Assembly: GCF_027579695.1 (NCBI RefSeq)
Contig: NC_083574.1
Location: 57,666,559-57,730,558, forward strand
Source: Neoarius graeffei
Taxonomy: Eukaryota > Chordata > Actinopteri > Siluriformes > Ariidae
DNA: 64,000 nucleotides
Direction: 5' to 3'
This document shows, piece after piece, positions 8,547 to 20,500 of the stretch. The position numbers were made by a program, and so were the translations under genes. Position 1 is the stretch's first letter. Every line of letters begins with the position of its first letter. The notes under the pieces are model-generated. The model ran no database searches and was not told the DNA's origin. It was given only the letters and a program-made list of their open reading frames with translations.

Positions 8547-11500
8547 CTAAAATCAAGAAAAGAATCACATGGAGCATTGTTAATTATATTTCATTACCTC
8601 AATTTGCAACCATTTAAAACTCTTGCTTGTCTTTTCTCACCTGATAGAGATCCTTCAGGAGGTAGTCCAACTCCATCTCATCAATGTAGCCATTTCCATC
8701 CTATAAAACACAGAAAGAGGTTACAGTGGGCTACTTCTGTCAATATTGCAGTTATATCAGGGAGTGTATTGGCTTTATACAGAGGACTGCCTTCCTGTTA
8801 ATCGATTTGTAAGAATCTCTGCTTCATTGCCTACTCATTTATAGAGTTTGGATGAGGTCATAACTCTAAAACAGAGAAGAATAACTCCAAAACAACACAG
8901 AGAAGAAGAGGTATTCATTATTTCTTTTGCATCTTTGGGTGAGTAAGTTGGTTTGCATGTGGCCAGATATTTTGCATTTTTTTTTTTCAAAGCTCAGCGC
9001 ATCCTGTTCAGGCACTATGAGGTGTGTCAGTATTTAGTTGACCTGGTGTTCCCTCCCCTCATGCTATTATTTATTTACTGATTACCTCACTGTAGCAGCT
9101 GCAAGTGCCTATGTTTCAGATGTGACTGCGTCAGACTGGAGGAGGGATATGATGTAAGGGAAATATACTGCAGTAATTTTAGATTGAAAGCCTACATTTC
9201 ATATATGATTAAGCACTGTAGCTGTCCTCGTGCAACAGTCCAGACAAACAAAATATAATGGTTAATAGCCACAATGCTAAATAAAACACAAATTTAGAGA
9301 GTGCTAATGAAATTTGGTTTAGGGGGAGAAAGTGGTACATAAAACAGCACAGACACTGAAACTAGATAAACTTGTACACAAAAAACTTAAGTTATATCTA
9401 TTATAATTTATATACCAATCTTGCACAAACCTCTACTAAATGAATTCCTTGATGAATTATTAAATTAATAAAATTAAAATAGTATAAAATAATTTAGCAG
9501 TTCTTGCGTGAGAATTTACCACACCCTCTTGTGGTGCATTTGGAACTGTGTCACCCAAAAATCCATTGTTAGTCAAATGTTCACACAGCAGGTGCACATT
9601 CGTGGTCATTTATCTGCTCAGGTGAATGGAAACAGCGCTCATCTGCATGCAAAATGGATGCATAAGAGTGAGGGAAATCAGATAGGAGAACTCTCTCTGC
9701 TTCATTTGCTGAGCTAAACCAAACTGTCACCTGCACGAGACTTTCTGCAACATTATTATGCTATTAAGCACTGTGGTTCTTTGTTTTGAGCAGATGCACC
9801 TTCAGTGAGCAATAGAAAATGTAGAAATGTTACTTTAATTTTTCTTAAAATGGTCTCAGTTGAAAAATATATTTTTCAATGAAGTTAGAGACTGACAAGA
9901 TCTCTTGCATGGACTGTCCTAGAGAATGCTTGCTATGAGGACTGGGGCAAATACTTAATTATAAATGATGTGTAGTCCTTCACTCTAAAAATACTGCAGT
10001 GTGTTTCCCTGAAGTCGCTTCTGAATCACAGGCACTTGCATCTCAAAATGTTTATTTTAGTGTAGAAATGTACACTACCTTGTCATAGTATGTGAAGATG
10101 GTGTTGAACTGGTCAGGAGTCAGCTTGATGCCCTGCAACACAGTGCAAACAAATCAACATTAAAGCTACAATTCCATCCATTAGAACTTTGGTACAAATT
10201 GTAATCATTGCTTGTACTTAACTCACCTGGAATTTCAGTAAGAAATTTTCTTGAACTGGTAGAAGCCTTAAAATATGAACAAGCAGCAGTCGATTAACAC
10301 AGTGTATTTGAGGGAAAAAGAGCTCTGATTAACTGGGGCAAAAATATTGCTCACCTTGCCATTTCAGAGAGCCCCAGCTTCCCATCTCCATTCAGATCAA
10401 ACATCTTGAGCTGACAGTGAGAAAAGAGATCAAAGTAATTGGATCATTTTCATGAAATAGCCACCATTTATTTTTCTTGCTTGTTGTTTCAGGTCTTAGC
10501 TGGTGTTGAAAATGCATACAAATTGAGCATAAAAATGGCCATTAGTCAGAATAAAACATACTGCATTTTATTCACTAAAATCAACTTGCAGTCCCGTTCA
10601 CAACAAAAGTGTAGTTCTCTAGTTAAATATTATAAACAAGGTATTAATGAGAAACTGTAATTTATAAGGTTGCCAAGAGCTCACCAAAGCATTAAATAAT
10701 CAAATGCACTTTGTTCTTTTCCTTTTGAGTGCCACTCCCTTTTTCTTTCAAAAACTCAATCTGCTGAAGTCATAGTAAACAATTCAAATGTATGCATACT
10801 ATGTAAAGCACTGAGTATACCTGCCAAGGTATAATTCTTAGTCTGAGTAACAGATGGTTTGACAGATGTTATTATTTTATTTTAGCAACATGAAGTTGTG
10901 CTGATGAGATACTTACAATTGTCTGTGTGTATTCCTGCAATTTCTGGTCATCATATTGCTTGTTAACCTTTTTCAGAAGGTCTGAGAGGAAGTTCTAAAA
11001 GAAAGTAAAGATGCAGGTTACTTAAAAAAAAAACAAACAAAAAAAAAACAACAAAACTTGGAATGTCTGTGTAACAAGGAGCCTGGTCCACTCGTGGAAC
11101 AACTGCACTCCTTAAAAGTATCCGGTAGACAGTGTAACATTTGCACATTATTACACCTATGGTCAAAATCAACTTCCTCCTGCGATTATGACCTGGTTTG
11201 TACTTTATGAACCAGTGTAGTGATTTGAATACTTCCTTTGACTGTCAGTTGCTACGGCCAGCATGATTTGCGTGCTTTTGATTTGCTATTCCAGTAAAAG
11301 GCTGACAGCATGACACAGATTTCACTCAGGTTAGAGTGCAACCCAAGCTAAAACAACAACTCACATAACTTAACTGATATACACTATACTACTGTACATT
11401 GCATTCTGTTTAATGGCAAATGGTTGGTGAAGAAAGTGTAGATTGTAAAAAATATACAACCCCGATTCCAAAAAAGTTGGGACAAAGTACAAATTGTAAA

Positions 11501-14500
11501 AAAAAAACGGAATGCAATAATTTACAAATCTGAAACTGATATTGTATTCACAATAGAGCATAGACAACATATCAAATGTCGAAAGTGAGACATTTTGAAA
11601 TTTCATGCCAAATATTGGCTCATTTGAAATTTCATGACAGCAACACATCTCAAAAAAGTTGGGACAGGGGCAATAAAAGGCTGGAAAAGTTAAAGGTACA
11701 AAAAAGGAACAGGTGGTGGACCAAATTGCAACTCATTAGGTCAACTGGCAATAGGTCATTAACATGACTGGGTATAAAAAGAGCATCTTGGAGTGGCAGC
11801 GGCTCTCAGAAGTAAAGATGGGAAGAGGATCACCAATCCCCTTAATTCTGCGCCGACAAATAGTGGAGCAATATCAGAAAGGAGTTCGACAGTGTAAAAT
11901 TGCAAAGAGTTTGAACATATCATCATCTACAGTGCATAATATCATCAAAAGATTCAGAGAATCTGGAAGAATCTCTTTCTGTAAGGGTCAAGGCCGGAAA
12001 ACCATACTGGGTGCCCGTGATCTTCAGGCCCTTAGATGGCACTGCATCACATACAGGCATGCTTCTGTATTGGAAATCACAAAATGGGCTCAGGAATATT
12101 TCCAGAGAACACTATCTGTGAACACAATTCACCGTGCCATCCACCGTTGCCAGCTAAAACTCTATAGTTCAAAGAAGAAGCCGTATCTAAACATGATCCT
12201 GAAGCGCAGATGTCTTCTCTGGGCCAAGGCTCATTTAAAATGGACTGTGGCAAAGTGGAAAACTGTTCTGTGGTCAGACGAATCAAAATTTGAAGTTCTT
12301 TATGGAAATTAGGGACGCCGTGTCATTCGGACTAAAGAGGAGAAGGACAACCCAAGTTGTTATCAGCGCTCAGTTCAGAAGCCTGCATCTCTGATGGTAT
12401 GGGGTTGCATTAGTGCGCGTGGCATGGGCAGCTTGCACATCTGGAAAGACACCATCAATGCTGAAAGGTATATCCAGGTTCTAGAGCAACATATGCTCCC
12501 ATCCAGACGACGTCTCTTTCAGGGAAGACCTTGCATTTTCCAACATCACAATGCCAAACCACATACTGCATCAATTACAGCATCATGGCAGCGTAGAAGA
12601 AGGGTACTGAACTGGCCAGCCTGCAGCCCAGATCTTTCACTCATAGAAAACATTTGGCGCATCATAAAACGGAAGATACGACAAAAAAGACCTAAGACAG
12701 TTGAGCAACTAGAATCCTACATTAGACAAGAATGGGTTAACATTCCTATCCCTAAACTTGAGCAACTTGTCTCCTCAGTCCCCAGACGTTTACAGACTGT
12801 TGTAAAGAGAAAAGGGGATGTCTCACAGTGGTAAACATGGCCTTGTCCCAACTTTTTTGAGATGTGTTGTTGTCATGAAATTTAAAATCACCTAATTTTT
12901 CTCTTTAAATGAGACATTTTCTCAGTTTAAACATTTGATATGTCATCTATGTTCTATTCTGAATAAAATATGGAATTTTGAAACTTCCACATCATTGCAT
13001 TCCGTTTTTATTTACAATTTGTACTTTGTCCCAACTTTTTTGGAATCAGGGTTGTATATAAATCCAGGTATATTCATTTATTTTTACCTTCAGTTCATTT
13101 GCTTCAATGAAGCCACTGCGGTCTGTGTCGTACTTTCGCCAGGCCTACAGATTGACAAATATCCACAAAACAAGGTACTTAATTGCAGTCAAATAAAAAG
13201 TAAATGATTATTACATTTGCCAAGATAAAACTGTCACTGAATGTTACAACATTTATTTGTTAGAAGCTTGTTAGAATACAAAACTGAGTTACAGAAATAA
13301 GTAATTTCCCAGAAACACACTTCCCAAAGATATAGTGCAAATAATAAATAAATGTGAATTTTGTTTCCATCAAAACGGGAAGTAATTAAAACAGAAATAT
13401 CCTGACAGATTTCAGAGATGTTAACTGTATAAATGACGACTGATTTTATTTCTGATAACATGTTCAAATGCAGTGGGTAGTGTGGCTGCCTCTTAGCTCC
13501 AGAGCAACACTAAATTCTAAGCTTTTGCTACTGTCTGTGTTTTGCATGTTCTCCCGATGTTTACGTGAGTTTCCTCCAGGCTCTCCAGGTACCTCCCACC
13601 TCTGAAAAGCATGCCATTAGGACTGGCTATGCTAAATTGCTCCCATGTGTGAATGTGTGTGTGTGCATGGTGCCCGCGATTGACTTTGGGTGAATACTCC
13701 CATTTTTCACCCAGTGTTCACAGTATAGTCTCCGCATCCAAACCTGACCAAGATAAAATGTTACTGAAGATGAATAGACATGTTTAATATTGATGAATAG
13801 ACAAACGATAGTCAAGAATCTCAATAAAATATTATATTGGCTCCATTTATGATTCTAAAATTTGTAAATTATGTAAAGTTCAACTAGAAATACTGTATGT
13901 ATGTTTTGTCTGAAAGAAAACATCATACTAAGAATTGTACATTTCTTTTTCCCTACAGTCTTCCTTTATCCCCCTTTATTCCAGTCTATCAGGACAGTTT
14001 TCTTTGGAACTATTCTTGTTTGCTCATGTCCTTAGCAAAGTCATCACTCTGTGGCCATGAACCTGTCTGTGTAAAACCTATGTGGGTAGTTTCTACCTGT
14101 CTGTCTATCTATCTGTGTGAAAATGTCACACTTATCTTTCTAAATCTGTACCACCTAGGTTAATGTGCTAATTCTAATTAACTATGTAAGACAATAAGCC
14201 ACATGGTCTAACGTTTGAGTATGGCATGCAGTAGCATGGGTGCTGCAGAAACAATAATTAATACGTAGTGGATGTTCATTATGTCTAACTATTACAAATA
14301 TTTTAAGTTCGTTTCTTAGACAAGTATATTTTTTAAGTTTGTTACCTTGTTAACAGTTTCGGCGAGAATCTCCCGCCTTCTTCAGAAACAGTCCAACACA
14401 GAATGTTTCTGAAGAAGGCGGGAGATTCTCGCCGAAACTGTTAACAAGGTAACAAACTTAAAAAATATACTTGTCTAAGAAACGAACTTAAAATATTTAT

Positions 14501-17500
14501 ATTAACAATAATTAATCTTATCATTTTAACAATATGCTTATAACTAGTGTGAATTGTTGAAACTTTATCTTTCCCAAAAGTTTGCATATTTCAACCTGTC
14601 CTGCTTAGTCCTGATGGAGTTGGATGATGATCATGTTCAATGCTCAAATTGTTTGTGACCTAAAATTTGCAACAGGCACTTATAGAGCCTTGATTTAACT
14701 ACAACATTATGCCTTTAGATACATGAATGTAATTTTCCTCTGTCTCTGCTGGCCATAGCAAAGAGTGAAACAGGCAGCAGGTATGACAGCAGAGCCCACC
14801 TGGAAGAAAAAGTTAAGTTCCTTTGCTGCAGTTCAGTGGCAGAAGCAAAGGCAGGCAGAAGACTCTGCGAATCAGTTGCATGGTCTTTACAGAATTGGGT
14901 CAAATGCAAGACCTGTTAGCAACAGTGCAAAAGGGCATTGAAATACAAAGCTTTGGGGACTGTCTTGCATACAAAGACAGACCCTGTGGTACTTTCAGGC
15001 CCATTTTGACAAAGAGTGCTGGAAAGGTGCAATGGTTGCTGAAATCCTATAGAAAACACAGACCAAGCCATGGGACTGCCATTCCTTGGGCAGTGAAGTA
15101 CAGAAGATCACTGTAATTATTGATACAGAGAAGGCAAATAGGCTGGCTCAAGCACCATTGCCAGAAACTTGGTATAACCACATTGCACCACCTGCTGCTA
15201 TTACCTGGCAGCTCTGTCACACAAGCCTAGGAGGCACTAGATCATTGTCTCCTTTTGTCTGAACCAAACTGGACATTTTGAGGCAGCAGGCTATCTTTAC
15301 CTTACCACAAAAGTTTAAATTCTTGAATCTGTACAGTGAATCAAGTTAACTGATTCTGTTCAAATTATTTGTTCAATTACACAGTTTGCCCAAATGTGCA
15401 GCCTGATCATGCAGCCAACACTACCATTGCACATACTGAAATGCCAGAAATATACAGCTTGGACTGAATGGTACTTGAATGCAGTCTCTAATACTGATTT
15501 GTTCATCTTACTGTCTCACTCAAAAGGCAGAGTTGTTCATCACATTGTTCCTGCAAACTGCATTTCAGAAATTGCAATAGCAGATGGGTGGAGTTAAGCA
15601 TAATACAGTACAGGCAATTTCGCAACCTAGAACAATCAAAATGGATTAGTGTCAGACATGGGTGCCGCCAGGGGGGGGAAAGGTTAGAACAATTCTAGGG
15701 GCCCAGCACTGCTATGGGGCCCTTTAAGGGGCTGATAATATGCTTTTAATGATTTTATTAAGACTTTTGAAATAACAACAATGCAATATTCCATCTGGTA
15801 AAATGAGCTAATTGAACAAGGTTGTCTATTTCTTGAGTTCTTCAACATATTGTCATTTAACCCTCCCCCTTTTGTGAAATGGTACGGTCCAGTTCTGGTA
15901 GAAGCGCGATGCGTTAAATCTGTGTGCTGATCAGTGCAACGCTACTTGCTGCTGTGTCGCGGTGCAGCAGCCAGCCAGCCAGCAGTGGAGTGCGTACAGT
16001 CTATGATCGCTAAATACGAAGAGTGGCTGTCAAAAACGTAAAGAAAGGCAGCTGAAAGCTGAGAGGGACCGGAGAGGCAGGCAACTGGTCACTCAGTTTT
16101 TCCCAAAGAAAGGTAGCTATCGCTCACATGTGTGTTCAAAATATTAGCGAATGGTAAATGAACAGTATGAACGTGGTTGGATTAACCTATCAAGAGAACA
16201 CTTTTACAGTTTGTACAGTGACATTTTTTCCATTTTAATAACTGAACTGACTTGTGTGATAAACAAGATGAAATATTACGTTATGCTGGTGCTAATAACT
16301 AGTGCTAATAGCCAGTTTCATAACTAATGGGGTGCCCTAAATATGCACAGATTCAGCCTCAGGGGGACCTCCGCCTTACCAAACCACTGAACCCCCCTTT
16401 GGAGAAGGAGGTAAGCAGCAATACAACCCATAAATGCTTTAGGATTGAAGTTTTTAATGAGCGAGCGCCATATACAGTTTGCTAGATTAAAGTGTTGCTA
16501 ATAACGGACACCAGTCAAGTGTTTGACATGGTTACGTGTGTGGAATGTTCACACATTCTAAACCATTGGTTTCAAATTGAGGAGCTGGAGAAAGCGCAGC
16601 ACACATAAAAGAGGGATAGAGGTTACAACATATGAAGAAATACGTATGTAATTGATCAAATTGAAATGTCACTCCGTGTCACTTTGAAATAAATTTATAA
16701 TAAGATGTTTCCTGTCTTTTATGGGTAACATTTGTAAGGCTACTGAGTATGGAGTTCATTTAAATGCATCAAACTTGAATGCATCAAACTTTTTTATGCA
16801 TTAACTAACTTGCATGCATTGCTGATAACAGAGCCAGGCCCCTCATCAGGCCATGATGCAGCAGCCAGGGAGGACACCAGAAGTGTTGAAGTACAGGAAG
16901 AGAACAGGGGGAGTACCAACAGCACAGGTGGTGAGGAAGAAGCAGCAGAGAGTAAACTTTTTCTATGATTTATTAGCAGTCACATCACACATTTCACTAC
17001 CAACTGTCCTAGCACAAGAAGGCATGTGGCAAAATCTTGAATTTTCATTTGTGATTGTAAATGCACCAGAATTAGTCACTGACCAGTTTTCATCTAGTCC
17101 CTGGTAGGTTAATACATAAAATGTAATAACAAAGTCACAAACTCAAGGTCCATGGGCTATCAAAAGTCAAATAATGACAATAGTGCAATTGTGACGAGGG
17201 TGGGCAAAGTTGGGGGCCCAAAATTCTAATCTTTCATGGGGCCCAAAATTTCTGGCGGCGCCCCTGGTGTCAGATAAGCACATGACCATGCTTCTTTGGG
17301 CAAGATTAATTGAAAAGTGGAGAGGCATCGTATCTGAAAATACATAACAGCTTAAGTTGCACTTAAGTTGTTAAGTCCAGTCACATAACTCAGAACCTGT
17401 CAGCCATATCATAAAGGCAAGTGTTACTAGCAGTGTGCATTAACCTGAGGCATTGGTCTGGTACTAAATTTTTCACTGCAGAAAAAGGAAACAATTAAAA

Positions 17501-20500
17501 ACAAATGCATATGATAAACTATGAAGGTAATAGAAAAGTGTAAATCAGTTGCAACATCAGTGTATTAAACTTCATATAATTTAAATTTGTGTGGCTAGTG
17601 CTGCAACATTATCAAGAATCCCTAAGGGTTCATATACGGTATATCCTTGTTGGGTTCAGCAAATTTACAAGTAGGAAGTTTAAAAAAAAAACCTACAGAA
17701 GACTGGAAGTTTGGAAAGAGACAGACAACTCATTGACTCGTTCATGGACAGTGCAGAGTCAAATTTTCACATCTACTACTATGCTATGCCGCTATGATTG
17801 GAGGTGCAGCACATCTCCCAGACTATGTAACCAGTGTGTTGATAGGCCCATTGTGCACAGGCCGTTGTTATACCTGTTAATATTACTGAAACTTCATGCC
17901 CACTACCCTTTAGACCAGACATATGGTCCTAGACAAGCAGGTCACTTTGGCACAGTAGACCATACACCTGGAAATTATGGGTCTGCTCCCTGGGAGTGAT
18001 CCCAGTATAGTGGCATCTGTACAAAGGGTCAGCCACTCTTGTGCATGTCCTGGTTGTATCTAAATATCAGCTGTTTGCAGACTATGTGAGAAATGCTGGG
18101 CATAAATACCTTAGTGGACAATTTTTTGGAGATTCAAATAAGTGTCTGTTTTGGGGTCTACCCTAAGTGTTCATGGCAGCAATATTTGCACAGATTGATG
18201 GTTTATCACTTCAAGTGCATAACTTTTTTACTAGTTTTCTTACATAACTACCACGATAAAGAGCAGTATAAGAATGCTGAGTGATAGAACAGTATCCACA
18301 CTCAATATTTTCATCCTCAATAGCCTAAACACCTTAAGTGATTCTCTAATATTCTGAGTGATTTGAGGCTCCATCAGGATGTGCTATTACAACTTTGATA
18401 TACAACCTCCACTGGTTCCACCAGAAACTGTAGTCGTGCTCCTTCATCACTGGTAGAATGACAGTTGCATACTTAAGATTCCATTGTCTGGTTTAGATTG
18501 TTTTAAATGTGATAAAACTTATCCAGATTGGACTGTAAATTTTCTCATGCACTTGAAAAAAGAGGAATAAAAGATTATGTAATATATATGACTGTATGCT
18601 TGTGTTACGCAGCTTTACTGGTGCATAGCTGGTGTGGCTGCAGGTTTTTGTTCTAACCAATTCATTTTGGCATTCAACTCATTATCAGGTCAACTGATTG
18701 GTAGGAATGGAGACCTCTAGCTAGATCTGTCTTTCATGAATAGAACTGGAAACCCTTGCTATAACTTATGTTTTTACCATTATAACAATTCAGTGAATTA
18801 GGAAAGTAATAGATCTAATGTGGAAATTTGTATGATCCTTTACCATCATGAACTCAGAGCTGGAACCCAAAAACTGTCTGAAGCAAATCAGGAAGTTCTC
18901 TTCTGTTGGAAGAATCTGGGCCATCTGAGACATGGAAAACATGAGAATTAATGTTTCTAGAATCTAAGGAACAAGTGAGAAAAATAAAGTGACTCTGAAT
19001 TGCTCTCATTTTAAAGCATTGAAAACAGCAGGCTGGATCTAAATATCTGCCATTTTCAAGACTATTTGTAGTCTGACCTTGTCAGGTTCATTGGCAACAG
19101 ACTTAATTTTTGGAACAATGCAATTTCTTACCTCTGACAGCTCAATCCTTCCATCATTGTTCTTGTCGAATTTCTGCATGAACTCTGCCATCTTGTCTCT
19201 GCAAGATGCATTTGAGGAGTCCTGAAACAGACAAGCATGCCAAGAGGGTTTTTGTCCAAAGATCCACATTACTCATGACAGAGAAATGCCATGTAATGCC
19301 ACATTAAAAAAAGAAGTCTGTTTAGTGCTAATGGGAAAAAGCCCCTATAAGTTACTGACTATGAGCCTACAGCATATTTCACAGGATTCCAGAGTTCACA
19401 TGATTCCTAGCTTTTCTTTATGACATGCAAGGAAATAAAACATCTCTCTTGCCCACACTGAGATCCTCTACATAAACACTATCTGTTCAGTCATCTAGCA
19501 AATAATTCCATGTCAGCATTTAATTTGATCACATTGATGGCAAAATTGATGACATGTTACCAGTACTAGCAGGCTGATGTGTCACCATGAATGTTAATAT
19601 AATGGGAGCTTTCTTTATGAAAATATCTTAAACTTTACTAAAGTCCCTTTTTTAAAAGTCTAGATTCAGTGAGAAGTATTTCTGCTAGGTCATAAAAACA
19701 TTGTCCCCTTGGCAATATGATTCTTTCCACCTGTCCTAGAGTGCTCTGACGTGGCCAACCTTGTAATCATCACCACTTGTTTTTGCAACGTCATCTCTGC
19801 ATAAAACATTCTGCTTTTTCAGGACTGTTTTTGCTTAGGGTTGCTAGTGCGTTTATGTTTTTTTCTTGTCCATGTGTTGTTTTTCCTCCCTTGTTCTAGA
19901 TGTTTCTTGTTTTTGTTCAAGGTTAACTAACTCCTGGATGACAATTATAGATTTGCCTGTATCCCATCTGTCTACCTAAAATACAGAATTAATTAGCTGT
20001 GGCTCCTGTTAACTTCTTTCACTGTGTTTTAGGTGACTATAGTACAGAACCTATTTTGTCTCTGCTAGACGTCTTTTATTTTTGACAGATTTCATACTAA
20101 AAATTAAAGATTCAGTCATTTACTTTTTCTTTGTTTACTTACCACACCTGCTCCTTTCCGTGCAATCTCAAACTGAGTGATAAAGTTTTCAAGCTCCTTG
20201 CCCTCAATGTAGCCATTACCTGTAGGTGATATCCACATTAAACCAGAATTTAGGATTTAGATCATAGGCTTATACAACATGAAATTTACATGAAGTTGTT
20301 GATTTGTCTGGGTGATATCCTATCTACAATGCTTGCTAACTTTTAAGAGCTTTTGGCTGACACCAAAATTAGAGCAACTACAGAGCTTAATTAAAAACTC
20401 TTGACAGCTGTTTCCCAATCACACTTTGACTGTCTGCCTTTCTGATTTTGGAATAATTAATGGCCTTGCTCTAGAGGACCTTTGGGGGGGTGCGCTTCAA

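Noticed and set aside
14715-15116. Possible small gene in calb2 intron 4
   Set aside because: Frames on both strands are short, without domains, splice logic or repeat identity.
16853-17107. 84-codon frame duplicated at 38458-38712
   Set aside because: It lies inside a hAT element, in a frame different from the likely transposase exon; duplication is due to the element, not a gene.
19039-19269. 76-codon frame covering calb2 exon 3
   Set aside because: Only 19132-19221 is exon; the ends are intron read-through.
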